NCBI RefSeq assembly: GCF_025564085.1
Contig: NZ_JAMGZJ010000070.1
Location: forward strand, 1-64,000
Direction: 5' to 3'
Length of the DNA: 64,000 nt
Source of the DNA: Silvania confinis
Lineage (GTDB): Bacteria > Pseudomonadota > Gammaproteobacteria > Enterobacterales > Enterobacteriaceae
The position numbers and the translations under genes were made by a program. The notes under the pieces are model-generated. The model had not been told where the DNA came from. It was given only the letters and a program-made list of their open reading frames with translations, and searched no databases. Each line of letters opens with the position of its first letter. Within the stretch, counting starts at the first letter, position 1. Of this stretch, positions 9,972-18,057 are shown piece by piece.

Positions 9972-10365
9972 AACATATGCTGGATACGAATATTGTGAGT
10001 CATTTGTTTAAAAACAACCCGGCGTCGTAAATCGAATGGCTAACCTGAGGCCTGCAGATGTGTGTATCTCAAGTATCACCGAAGCGGAGTTGCTTTATGG
10101 TGCCGATAAAAAGCAAAGCAGCGGATTAAAAGAGATGATAAAGGAGTTTCTAAGCAACATCACCATTTGTGACTGGGACAGCGATGCCGCAGCCACTTAC
10201 GGCAAACTCCGCGCCGAAATGGAAAAGCGAGGGAAGGTCATGGGCGATCTCGATCAGTTAATCGCAGCCCATGCCCTCAGTCGGGGCACGACCATCGTGA
10301 CTAACGATCGTGCATTCGGAATGGTTCAGGAACTGACGGTCGAGGACTGGACTTCTGCGGCCTGA
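9968..10365 (+). pseudogene. vapC: vapC PIN-domain toxin, frameshifted
   Basis: The first frame reads MKHMLDTNIVSHLFKNNPAS and stops at TAA 10028-10030. The rest of a normal VapC continues one frame over from about 10024 (GVVNRMANLRPADVCISS) to TGA at 10363-10365. Missing one base after CCGGC near 10023 explains the shift. PIN acidic residues are split: the first Asp (MLDTN) is in the short part, while ITEAELLYG, GDLDQLIAAHA and TNDRAF are in the second. Translation restarted at ATG 10036 would give 109 residues without the first catalytic Asp. A sequencing error is possible; as read, the toxin is inactive. Confidence 0.85.
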
Positions 10366-10373
10366 CCCCTGAT

Positions 10374-10403
10374 GCCCGGTGGCGCTCCGCTTGCCGGGCC
10401 TAC
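10374..10403. repeat. REP element
   Basis: GCCCGGTGGCGCTCCGCTTG followed by CCGGGCCTAC is a classic enterobacterial repetitive extragenic palindrome just after the vapC remnant. It can stabilise mRNA 3' ends. Confidence 0.85.
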
Positions 10404-10513
10404 TGCAACCCTGCGCATATAACTTATCCTTCTTACTGATTCCTTTTCGTTTTTTCGCCTGCCGCTGCGTTGCCGATATAGTCGAGACAACATTAATCAA
10501 AAGGAACGGTCTG

Positions 10514-11314
10514 GTGAAACGTCGTCTGGGTGCATTACTTCTTACAGGCCTGCTGCTGGCGGGTTGTGACCAAAGCGGCAGCGATGCCAAACACATTAAG
10601 GTCGGCGTGATTAACGGTGCCGAACAGGATGTGGCAGAAGTGGCCAAAAAAGTGGCGAAGGAGAAGTTTGGCCTCGACGTGGAGCTGGTGGGGTTCAGCG
10701 GCTCGCTGCTGCCTAACGATGCAACTAACCACGGTGAGCTGGATGCCAACGTCTTCCAGCACCGTCCATTCCTGGCCGAAGATAACAAGGCCCACGGCTA
10801 CAAGCTGGTGGCCGTCGGCAATACCTTTGTGTTCCCGATGGCGGGTTATTCCCGCAAAATAAAATCGGTGACCGAGCTGAAAGACGGCGCAACCATCGCC
10901 ATTCCGAACGATCCAACAAACCTCGGCCGCGCGCTGTTGCTGCTGCAAAACGAAAAGCTAATCACCCTGAAGCCGGATACCGGTCTGCTGCCGATGGCGC
11001 TGGATATCACCGCGAACCCGAAAAACCTGAAAATTATGGAGCTGGAAGGGGCGCAACTGCCGCGCGTGCTGGACGATCCGAAAGTGGATGTAGCGATTAT
11101 CAGCACCACCTATCTCCAGCAAACCGGGCTGTCGCCGGTGCATGACAGCGTCTTTATCGAAGACAAAAACTCGCCGTACGTGAATATCGTGGTCACGCGG
11201 GAAGACAATAAAGATGCCCAGAACGTGAAGGAGTTTATCCAGTCGTATCAGTCGCCAGAAGTGGCGAAGGCGGCGGAAACCATCTTTAACGGCGGGGCCG
11301 TGCCAGGCTGGTAA
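10514..11314 (+). CDS. nlpA: NlpA inner-membrane lipoprotein (lipoprotein-28), MetQ family
   Basis: A 266-residue lipoprotein closely matching E. coli NlpA (KHIKVGVINGAEQDVAEVAK, SGSLLPNDATNHGELDANVF). It belongs to the MetQ family of methionine-binding proteins. The lipobox is LLAG-C18 and the residue after Cys is Asp, the signal for retention in the inner membrane. The start is GTG at 10514 with AAGGAA ahead; the open frame runs 45 codons upstream over REP DNA and is not coding there. In E. coli, NlpA has a minor role in methionine import and a role in vesicle formation. No ABC partner genes are adjacent. It converges with the ParE-type gene. Confidence 0.93.
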   Translation: MKRRLGALLLTGLLLAGCDQSGSDAKHIKVGVINGAEQDVAEVAKKVAKEKFGLDVELVGFSGSLLPNDATNHGELDANVFQHRPFLAEDNKAHGYKLVAVGNTFVFPMAGYSRKIKSVTELKDGATIAIPNDPTNLGRALLLLQNEKLITLKPDTGLLPMALDITANPKNLKIMELEGAQLPRVLDDPKVDVAIISTTYLQQTGLSPVHDSVFIEDKNSPYVNIVVTREDNKDAQNVKEFIQSYQSPEVAKAAETIFNGGAVPGW

Positions 11315-11327
11315 CAGAGGCGGGGCG

Positions 11328-11603
11328 CTAGCGATCCTCCCGGCGATGCCAGAGGTCCACTATATAAATCGCAGTGCCCCGTATTTCATAATGCACTTCA
11401 TACTCATCGAAGATCATTTTCCTGACTTCGCGCGGTTTATAGCGGGCCTCGACAACACCCATGGCAGGGCAATCTCCGAGGCTTGTCGTACCTTCAATAA
11501 GCCTGTCGAGCACGTCGTTAGCATGTTGACGGCTGTACTGCATGGCAAACTGATAAATCCGTTCAAGATCGTCCTGAGCTTTCCGTGTCCAGAATATTTC
11601 CAT
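11328..11603 (-). CDS. RelE/ParE-superfamily toxin
   Basis: The 91-residue protein has the compact ParE/RelE pattern: an N-terminal WTRKAQDDLERIYQFA helix region, then EVRKMIFDEYEVHYEI and the final strand IYIVDLWHRRED. It starts three bases after the stop of the antitoxin gene, so the two are co-transcribed. ParE members poison gyrase and RelE members cleave mRNA. The sequence resembles ParE more, but the target is not certain. Confidence 0.85.
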   Translation of the reverse strand: MEIFWTRKAQDDLERIYQFAMQYSRQHANDVLDRLIEGTTSLGDCPAMGVVEARYKPREVRKMIFDEYEVHYEIRGTAIYIVDLWHRREDR

Positions 11604-11606
11604 GAA

Positions 11607-11855
11607 TTACTCTTTTTTCAGGCGTGCCGCAAAATCCACTATCTCTGAATGGCTCACTACCCGTCCGGCATCGACGTCAGCAAGCCCTGCCAGGATATCG
11701 TTATGACGACGTTCCCGCTCTGCGAGCATAAACGTTAGCGCTTCTTTGATGATCCAGCTTTTAGAACGGTCCAGCTCCTGAGCCAGCTTTTCAATTGCCA
11801 GCGCCAGTTCTACAGGGATTTGAGCGCTGATAGTCTGTTTAGCATGCGATCCCAT
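11607..11855 (-). CDS. CopG/ParD-type ribbon-helix-helix antitoxin
   Basis: An 82-residue partner of the ParE-like toxin. The ribbon-helix-helix is at the N-terminus (KQTISAQIPVELALAIEKLA, then LDRSKSWIIKEAL), and the polar C-terminal tail would wrap the toxin. The start at 11855 has GAGG six bases upstream; the frame is open four more codons. The AT-rich repeats just before the gene are the likely site of autoregulation. Confidence 0.85.
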   Translation of the reverse strand: MGSHAKQTISAQIPVELALAIEKLAQELDRSKSWIIKEALTFMLAERERRHNDILAGLADVDAGRVVSHSEIVDFAARLKKE

Positions 11856-11867
11856 AGTTGACCTCAA

Positions 11868-11894
11868 TTAATAACAGTTAATAACTTTTATTAA
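11868..11894. promoter_or_regulatory. Repeat cluster upstream of the ParD/ParE-like pair
   Basis: TTAATAAC occurs as a direct repeat at 11868-11875 and 11878-11885, and TTATTAA at 11888-11894 is the inverse of the second copy with a 3-bp spacer. Ribbon-helix-helix antitoxins bind such short repeats over their own promoter. The exact promoter hexamers are not clear. Confidence 0.5.
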
Positions 11895-12035
11895 ATTAGC
11901 ATAGCTTTGCCGAAAATTGCACCGGGAATCACTCTCAGCAACGTTGGCCCAATCCCATCGCTTAATGCCCTTTAGCCCACATTCTGATAACCCCTCTCCG
12001 GCTATCCTTTCTGCACTACATACCGGAGAACAGCC

Positions 12036-12815
12036 ATGAACATCACCCATATTCGTAACGCGACGCAGCTCATTACCTACGCCGGTAAGCGCTTCCTGAT
12101 TGACCCTATGCTGGCGCCGAAAGACGCATACCCGGGTTTTCCCAGTACCGCGAGGGCTGAAATACGTAATCCGACGGTGGAGTTGCCATGCGATATCAAT
12201 ACGCTGCTTGAGGCCGATGCGGTGATTGTGACCCACACTCATGACGACCACTGGGACCAGTACGCTATTGACCTTATTGCCAAAAATAAGCCGATCTTCG
12301 TACAGCATGAAAATGATGCCCAGCTATTGCGGAGCCAGGGATTTCACAATCTCACCCTGCTGACTGACGACAGCCGGTTTGGCGATATCCAGCTCATCAA
12401 AACCCATGGCGGTCAACACGGCACCGACCGCGCTTACGCCGTGCCGGAGCTGGCAGAACGCCTTGGCGAGGCCTGCGGCGTGGTGTTCCGCCATCCTGAC
12501 GAGAAAACGCTGCTGATCGTGGGCGATACCATTTTTCGCACTGAAGTGGCTAACGAACTGGAGCAGCATCAGCCGGACGTGGTGGTCGTGAATGCGGGTT
12601 ACGCGCACGTGATCGGTTTTGGGCCGATCATCATGGGTGCGGAGGACGTGCTGAATGTGCACTACCTGCTGCCGCAGGCCAGAATCGTCGCCGTCCACAT
12701 GGAAGCGATCAACCATTGCCTGCTGACGCGCAGTGCGTTGCGTGAATATGTCGATGCGAACCTGATTGGTGATGCAGTCACCATTCCGCAGGACGGAGAA
12801 AGCGTTATAGTCTGA
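12036..12815 (+). CDS. Metallo-beta-lactamase-fold hydrolase (UlaG-like)
   Basis: The 259-residue protein has the zinc-binding HxHxDH motif as THTHDDHWD (H67, H69, D71, H72) after ADAVIV. Later metal ligands are probably in THGGQHG, GDTIFR and HMEAINH. The start MNITHIRNATQLI resembles UlaG-type MBL proteins. The substrate is unknown. The GlxA-like regulator begins 26 bp downstream in the same direction, so the two likely form an operon. Confidence 0.85.
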   Translation: MNITHIRNATQLITYAGKRFLIDPMLAPKDAYPGFPSTARAEIRNPTVELPCDINTLLEADAVIVTHTHDDHWDQYAIDLIAKNKPIFVQHENDAQLLRSQGFHNLTLLTDDSRFGDIQLIKTHGGQHGTDRAYAVPELAERLGEACGVVFRHPDEKTLLIVGDTIFRTEVANELEQHQPDVVVVNAGYAHVIGFGPIIMGAEDVLNVHYLLPQARIVAVHMEAINHCLLTRSALREYVDANLIGDAVTIPQDGESVIV

Positions 12816-12841
12816 GCAGTAACCGGGCAGAGGAGAGCCGC

Positions 12842-13795
12842 GTGAAGCTAACAACTGTGGCGATTGTTGCCGTCGACGGGTTCAGCCCTTTTCACTACTC
12901 CGTGCCCTGCATTTTGTTTGGCGACGGCGTCAGCGGTGAAAAGCGCTTTGATGTGCGCATCTGCGCCGAAACGCCGGGGATACTGACCTCTCGCGACGGT
13001 TTCGCCCTCAATGCGACGGAAGATTTTAGCGCCATCGCGCGGGCAGATATTGTGGTGGTGCCTTACTGGGCGCACGTCCTTCATCGGCCGCCGCAGACGC
13101 TGCTCGACAGTCTGGTGCAGGCCAGAAACCACGGCGCGGAGATAGTCGGGCTGTGTCTCGGGGCGTTTGTGCTGGGCTACGCGGGGATTCTGGACGGTAA
13201 ACGTGCGGCGACCCACTGGGAGTTTGAACGACAGTTCCAGTCTTTGTTTCCGGCGGTTGGGCTGGATATCAATGCTCTGTATGTCGATGATGACCGCATT
13301 ATTACCTCGGCAGGTACCGCGGCGGCGCTGGATTGCTGTCTGTACATTATTCGCCAGCGTTTTGGTAGTACGGTGGCGAACCAGATTGCCCGGCGGATGA
13401 TCGTCCCGCCGCATCGCGAAGGCGGGCAGGCGCAGTACATCGCCCAGCCGGTGCCTGGAAATACTCGCGATGCGCGGATTAACGGCCTGATCGACTATCT
13501 TCAGCAACACATCACCGAACCGCATACCCTGGACTCGCTGGCGGAGGTGGTTTCAATGAGCCGCCGTACCCTGACCCGTCATTTTATCAAGGCGACGGGG
13601 ATGAGCATCACCGACTGGCTCACCGCCGAACGCCTGCGCCGCAGCCAGCTATTGCTGGAAGCTGGCGCACTGTTGATCGACGCGGTGGCAGAGCAGGTGG
13701 GGTTTCTCTCGTCAGTGACCTACAGGCAGCAGTTTAAAGCGCGCTTTGGCGTCAGCCCGGCAGAATGGCGGAAAACCTTCCGCACGCGAGGATAG
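12842..13795 (+). CDS. GlxA-like regulator: DJ-1/PfpI domain fused to AraC DNA-binding domain
   Basis: A 317-residue transcription factor. An N-terminal class I glutamine amidotransferase-like domain (residues 1-170) has the nucleophile-elbow-like EIVGLCLGAFVLGYAG, with Cys. The C-terminal AraC domain has two helix-turn-helices (LDSLAEVVSMSRRTLTRHF and IDAVAEQVGFLSSVTYRQQF). The start is GTG at 12842 with AGGAG ahead. It probably controls the upstream MBL gene with which it is co-directional. The ligand is unknown. Confidence 0.88.
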   Translation: MKLTTVAIVAVDGFSPFHYSVPCILFGDGVSGEKRFDVRICAETPGILTSRDGFALNATEDFSAIARADIVVVPYWAHVLHRPPQTLLDSLVQARNHGAEIVGLCLGAFVLGYAGILDGKRAATHWEFERQFQSLFPAVGLDINALYVDDDRIITSAGTAAALDCCLYIIRQRFGSTVANQIARRMIVPPHREGGQAQYIAQPVPGNTRDARINGLIDYLQQHITEPHTLDSLAEVVSMSRRTLTRHFIKATGMSITDWLTAERLRRSQLLLEAGALLIDAVAEQVGFLSSVTYRQQFKARFGVSPAEWRKTFRTRG

Positions 13796-13808
13796 TCCGG
13801 TTAATCCC

Positions 13809-14897
13809 TTACCCCAGCCGCGCCAGCCTCGTCTCTCCCTGCGCCATCGACAGCTGATACAGTGAAAACGACCGGTGCTTTTCAATCAGCGTTGCCAGCT
13901 CTGGCGAGTGGCTGGTGAGCCAAATCTGGGTGTAGCGGCTGGCCTCGGCGATCAGGCTCGCCAGTGCAGGCAGCATCTGCGGATGCAGGCTGTTTTCCGG
14001 TTCGTTGAGCGCGATAAACGCCGGCGGGCGCGGGCTGAGCAACGCCACCGCCAGACAGAGAAAACGCAGCGTACCGTCGGAGAACTCCGCAGGCTCCAGC
14101 GGTCTGTTTAACCCCTCGCGCTGCATCATCATACGAAAGCGTCCATCCGGGTTGTCGCTGTAAAATACACAGCCAGGGAAAGCCTGGTCGAGGATGCGCA
14201 TCAGCAACAGCTCGTCGCCGATTTCAACAATGGTCTGAAACGCTGCCGCCAGGTTCGCCCCGTCGCTGGCCAGCACCGGCGAGCGGAAGCCGGGCTGTGG
14301 GGCACGGATCGCCGAGCCAGATGAAACGGAAAATTCATGATAAAAACGCCAGTTACGCAGGGACTCGCGCATCTGCGACACTTCCGGGTAGAGATGCGGT
14401 TCGCCGAGCTGCCCGAACACCGATTCGTTCTCGTACAGGGTGCCGCTGTGGGTCACTTTTTCATGATGCACATTGTTCAGGAAAACGGCCTGATTTTTAC
14501 GCTTCATCAGCTGCGACGAGGGCCGTCGATGGTGGCCGCTTAGCCAGAGTGATTCTTCTTTGATAACCGGGTCGAGCTGGAACTGAGACGGATAAGGCAG
14601 TTTCTCGACAAAGCCGACCTGTAATTCGTATTCCCAGGTCTCTGTTTCTACCGCCAGATTTATGCGCCGCAGCTGGTCGCTGCGCGTTTTGCCCGCCCAG
14701 AATGCCCTCAGGATCCCGCCTTCATCAGCCAGCGCCTGCGAAAACTGCCCCTGCGCCGCGCTGTGCATCAGGTGGATGGCCTTATAGATATTTGATTTCC
14801 CGCTACCGTTTGGGCCAATGATGATGTTGAGCTGCGCCAGATCCAGCGACAGGTCGCGGATGGAACGGTAGTTTTGAATGTGCAGGGTTTTGATCAT
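13809..14897 (-). CDS. AAA-family (RecF/SMC-like) ATPase
   Basis: A 362-residue ATPase with Walker A GPNGSGKS at 28-35 after the typical start IKTLHIQNYRSIRDLSLDL. The signature/Walker B region near residue 300 reads FIALNEPENSLHPQM, where Asn replaces the usual Asp, followed by the LTSHSPEL switch. This architecture is that of AAA_21/COG4637 ATPases, related to RecF and OLD ATPases. There is no adjacent nuclease or partner gene, so it seems to act alone. Some relatives serve in phage defence, but nothing here shows that. Confidence 0.82.
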   Translation of the reverse strand: MIKTLHIQNYRSIRDLSLDLAQLNIIIGPNGSGKSNIYKAIHLMHSAAQGQFSQALADEGGILRAFWAGKTRSDQLRRINLAVETETWEYELQVGFVEKLPYPSQFQLDPVIKEESLWLSGHHRRPSSQLMKRKNQAVFLNNVHHEKVTHSGTLYENESVFGQLGEPHLYPEVSQMRESLRNWRFYHEFSVSSGSAIRAPQPGFRSPVLASDGANLAAAFQTIVEIGDELLLMRILDQAFPGCVFYSDNPDGRFRMMMQREGLNRPLEPAEFSDGTLRFLCLAVALLSPRPPAFIALNEPENSLHPQMLPALASLIAEASRYTQIWLTSHSPELATLIEKHRSFSLYQLSMAQGETRLARLG

Positions 14898-14955
14898 TGG
14901 CGTATCCAGATTTACGGTTTAAACCTGTATAGAATTACAGTGTTTTAAGCAAAGT

Positions 14956-14987
14956 GCAAAAAAAAGACGACAGTGAGGGTGTCGTCT
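14956..14987 (-). terminator. Rho-independent terminator of the YbgA-like gene
   Basis: AGACGACA (14965-14972) pairs with TGTCGTCT (14980-14987). On the minus strand the stem is followed by a run of eight or more T, so it ends leftward transcription from the YbgA-like gene that stops at 15043. Confidence 0.8.
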
Positions 14988-15042
14988 AAAAAGGGTACTG
15001 GTTGGGACCCCTCAGGACAGTGGGGCCTTCGCATTGTTACGG

Positions 15043-16002
15043 TCAGGCTATTGCCAACCGCAATCCCAGCGCGTCGGGATAGGGGGTAAAGTAGTTTTGC
15101 GTCTGCAGGTATTTATCCGGGTACTCCGCCAGATAGTGCTTCAGCAGCGTGATGGGGGCGAGGAGCGGTAACAGCCCGTTGCGATAGTTGAGGATCACCT
15201 CGCTTAACTCCGTGCGCCGACGGGAGTTGAGCTGCTCGCGGAAATAGCCCTGGATGTGCATCAGCACGTTGGTGTGGTTCTTGCGCGAGGCAGGCTGCCT
15301 GAGGATCGCCATCAGCTTTCCCCGGTAGGCGACAAAGAAATCGTCGAGGCTGTCCCACTCGTGCATGCGGGCGACAAACGGGCCAATCTCGCGATAGCCC
15401 GGCTGGTCGTGCGCCAGCAGTTGCAGCTTGTAGCGGCTGTGATAATCCAGTAGCGCGCGGCGGGTTAAGCCGTTTGCTCGCAGGGTGTTGAGCTCATAAA
15501 GGGCAAAAATACGTTCGATAAAGCTCTCGCGAAGCGCCGGGTCGTGCAGTCGACCGTCTTCCTCTACCGGCAGCCAGGGGTACATCTCCAGCAGGGCGGC
15601 GGTAAATAATCCGACGCCCTCTTTCGCGCCGCGATCGCCCTTTTCATTGTACAGCCGCACCCGTTCCATCCCGCAGCTGGGGGATTTGGCGCAGACGATA
15701 AACCCGGCCAGATCGCCGATTTTAGGCAGGTAATCGGCTGCAAAATCTGCCATTTTTTGCGTGACGTCATCATAAGGTTCATGGCAAAAACGCATTCCGA
15801 TGTCGCCGACAGCGGTTTTGGTCAGGTGCAGCGCCGGGCGCGGCGTCGGCAGGCCGATCGCCATTTCCGGGCAAACCGGCCGGAAGCTCACCCACTGGGA
15901 CAGCTCATCCATGACAAAGCCCATCCGCTTATGTCCGCCGTCAAAGCGAACGGCGGATCCGGTCAAACAGCCGCTAATACCGAGTACAGGTTTTGTTGTC
16001 AT
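15043..16002 (-). CDS. YbgA-like protein, DUF523 + DUF1722
   Basis: A 319-residue two-domain protein. The N-terminal DUF523 (about 1-150) has conserved cysteines in GISGCLTG, RPVCPEMAIG and CAKSPSCGMERV. The C-terminal DUF1722 (about 185-305) includes NTLRANGLTRRALLDYHSRY. E. coli YbgA has only the DUF1722 part and is next to the photolyase gene phr; no phr is present here. The three cysteine motifs suggest a metal or Fe-S site. The function is unknown. A MerR of the MlrA/BluR type lies close by (see findings). Confidence 0.85.
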   Translation of the reverse strand: MTTKPVLGISGCLTGSAVRFDGGHKRMGFVMDELSQWVSFRPVCPEMAIGLPTPRPALHLTKTAVGDIGMRFCHEPYDDVTQKMADFAADYLPKIGDLAGFIVCAKSPSCGMERVRLYNEKGDRGAKEGVGLFTAALLEMYPWLPVEEDGRLHDPALRESFIERIFALYELNTLRANGLTRRALLDYHSRYKLQLLAHDQPGYREIGPFVARMHEWDSLDDFFVAYRGKLMAILRQPASRKNHTNVLMHIQGYFREQLNSRRRTELSEVILNYRNGLLPLLAPITLLKHYLAEYPDKYLQTQNYFTPYPDALGLRLAIA

Positions 16003-16104
16003 GGTGTGTACCTCCAGAGCCCTTCTTTAAAACTTACACAACATGACGAGTTTGTCCAGGTATTGGCGAGGCTACTTTTTATTATCGATAATTATCAATG
16101 GCTT

Positions 16105-16515
16105 TTAACTGCCCTTATAGGTCGAGTAACCGTACTGGCTGAGCAGGAGAGGAATGTGCAGTTTTTCGTTGGTGCGGGTCACGGTAAACAGCACCGGGAT
16201 TTCCGGGAAGAATGATTCCAGCTTGTTCGCATGGAAATAATCTGCAGTTTTGAACGTCACTTTGTACACGCCGGGCTGCATATCCTGATCGGCCGGATAG
16301 AGCGATTTAATGCGGCCATCCTGGTCCGTTTTGCCGCTGGCAAGCGGGGTCCATGTATTCTGCTGCTGCTTTTCCAGCGTGACGGTCACGCCCGGTGGCG
16401 GGGTGCCGGTTTGCTGGTCAAGAATATGCACACTGAGGGTGCCGACAGGGGCGCTAAAGGCGGCAGGAGCAAAGGCCAGGGTGGCAAGGGCCAGCAGAGG
16501 GAGCATTTTTTTCAT
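16105..16515 (-). CDS. hiuH: Periplasmic 5-hydroxyisourate hydrolase, transthyretin-like
   Basis: A 136-residue enzyme that hydrolyses 5-hydroxyisourate, the product of urate oxidation. A signal peptide ([20 protein letters not shown], cleavage after SA22) sends it to the periplasm, as with E. coli HiuH (YedX). Family marks are [11 protein letters not shown] with the catalytic His, and the C-terminal tetrapeptide YKGS, a variant of YRGS. It is flanked by same-strand genes with gaps near 100 bp, so it is probably transcribed alone. No other urate genes are in the window. Confidence 0.92.
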   Translation of the reverse strand: MKKMLPLLALATLAFAPAAFSAPVGTLSVHILDQQTGTPPPGVTVTLEKQQQNTWTPLASGKTDQDGRIKSLYPADQDMQPGVYKVTFKTADYFHANKLESFFPEIPVLFTVTRTNEKLHIPLLLSQYGYSTYKGS

Positions 16516-16614
16516 GGTGTTTTCCTGTTAAGTCGTCAGTGACAGGAAAACGTTAGCACTCCCGGCGCGGGAAAATATTCAACTTTCTGTGACAACTCCC
16601 GCAGGAGAAAATAA

Positions 16615-17340
16615 TCAGAGGATAATCACCTCAAGGGAAAGCTGCTGCTGCCACTGCTCAACCTGCTTTTTGCGCGCAGCGGTGAGTTTACCGCGGGTGA
16701 CTAACAGCCATTTACGGTCCGGGAAAATCTCCGGTGCCAGCGTGGCGGGGGGAATGGGCAGGATATCGATCCGGTGACCCTGGCCGGTGCGTACTAAGGC
16801 CTCGAGCCAGACTTCACACGGGTCGTTGAGGTGCCAGCCGCTGAGCAGGATATTGTCGCCCGCCGCTTTTTTATCGCCCTCGAGGCAAAACGAGGTGTAG
16901 GCGATGATGATGCCGTCGAGGATCTCGCGCAAGGTCATGGCGGCGGGTACGTTGGCCGACATCTGGCTGCGCAGCGGACGCAATACGTTGGCGACCAGCT
17001 CTGGCCGTGGATACTCACGGCCGGCATCGTAAATCATCTGGCGCAGGGCATCGATTTTACCCGCCTGCAGACGTTGCAGCATGTTCTGCTGCAGGGTTTG
17101 CCAGTTGTTGGTGCGACCGGCTGCAGGACGTTCCAGCAGCGCCTTCACCTGGCCTGGCGGGACGCCTTTTTTCACCCAGTCGAGGATTTTCAGCGCCTGC
17201 TGGACGTCTTCTTCGCTGTACAGGCGATGGCCGCCCTCGGTGCGCTGCGGCTTGAGTAAGCCGTAGCGCCGCTGCCACGCCCGCAAGGTGGTGGCGGTGA
17301 TCCCGCTGAGTCTGGCGAATTCGCCAATGGAGTAAGCCAT
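16615..17340 (-). CDS. MerR-family regulator of the MlrA/BluR type
   Basis: The 241-residue protein has a MerR DNA-binding domain (SIGEFARLSGITATTLRAWQ, RYGLLKPQRTEGGHRLYS), nearly identical in style to MlrA and BluR. A C-terminal domain of about 170 residues has the B12-binding-like fold of that group. MlrA controls curli/CsgD, and BluR controls light-responsive genes. This protein is diverged from both and is best treated as a separate paralogue. It is divergent from blc with a 117-bp gap, so blc is the likeliest target. Confidence 0.85.
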   Translation of the reverse strand: MAYSIGEFARLSGITATTLRAWQRRYGLLKPQRTEGGHRLYSEEDVQQALKILDWVKKGVPPGQVKALLERPAAGRTNNWQTLQQNMLQRLQAGKIDALRQMIYDAGREYPRPELVANVLRPLRSQMSANVPAAMTLREILDGIIIAYTSFCLEGDKKAAGDNILLSGWHLNDPCEVWLEALVRTGQGHRIDILPIPPATLAPEIFPDRKWLLVTRGKLTAARKKQVEQWQQQLSLEVIIL

Positions 17341-17457
17341 GCCTGCACCCGAAGAGGAGGAATAATCTTAATATACTACGAATATTTGCCGCCAGGATGA
17401 AGCGCCACCGCGCTGCACTACACTTTAATTCCAACCGCGCAAATGAAAGGAATTCTG

Positions 17458-17982
17458 ATGAAACTATGGCCTGTTGTGACCGGTGTCGCCATTGCGCTGA
17501 CGCTGGTTGCCTGTAAATCCCCCACGCCGCCTAAAGGCGTGCAGCCCATTACGGGCTTTGATGCCAGCCGCTATCTGGGCAAATGGTACGAAATCGCCCG
17601 TATGGATTATCGCTTTGAACGCGGGCTGGAGCAGGTGACCGCCACCTACAGCAAGCGCAGCGATGGGGCGATCCGCGTGCTCAACCGGGGTTATGATCCT
17701 GAGAAGGGCGAGTGGAAAGAGAGTGAGGGTAAAGCCTCGTTCACCGGCGCACCTACCACTGCGGCGCTGAAGGTCTCGTTCTTCGGCCCGTTCTACGGCG
17801 GGTATAACGTGATCAAGCTGGACGATGACTATAAATACGCGCTGGTCAGCGGCCCGAACCGCGACTATCTGTGGATCCTGTCGCGTACGCCAACCATCCC
17901 GGATGCCGTGAAACAGGATTACCTCAACACCGCGCGCAGCCTGGGCTTTAAGGTTGATGAGCTGGTGTGGGTGAAGCAGTAA
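17458..17982 (+). CDS. blc: Outer-membrane lipocalin Blc
   Basis: A 174-residue lipoprotein. The lipobox LTLVA-C19 is followed by Lys, consistent with transfer to the outer membrane. The lipocalin motif is RYLGKWYEIARMD, and FERGLEQVTATYS and TAALKVSFFGPFYGGYNVI match E. coli Blc closely. Blc binds lysophospholipids and responds to membrane stress. The start at 17458 has AAGGA ahead; an upstream in-frame ATG at 17443 is less likely. In E. coli blc is near ampC, so this locus is different. It is divergent from a MerR gene. Confidence 0.9.
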   Translation: MKLWPVVTGVAIALTLVACKSPTPPKGVQPITGFDASRYLGKWYEIARMDYRFERGLEQVTATYSKRSDGAIRVLNRGYDPEKGEWKESEGKASFTGAPTTAALKVSFFGPFYGGYNVIKLDDDYKYALVSGPNRDYLWILSRTPTIPDAVKQDYLNTARSLGFKVDELVWVKQ

Positions 17983-18057
17983 AGATCGTGCTTTCTTCCT
18001 GGGGCGCTCTCCGGGGAAGTGACTAAACTTCCCTGAGGGCACACGGGAGATGAACAT

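Noticed and set aside
9968-10365. Programmed frameshifting in vapC
   Set aside because: No slippery heptamer is evident at the junction, and VapC toxins are not known to use frameshifting; a one-base deletion is simpler.
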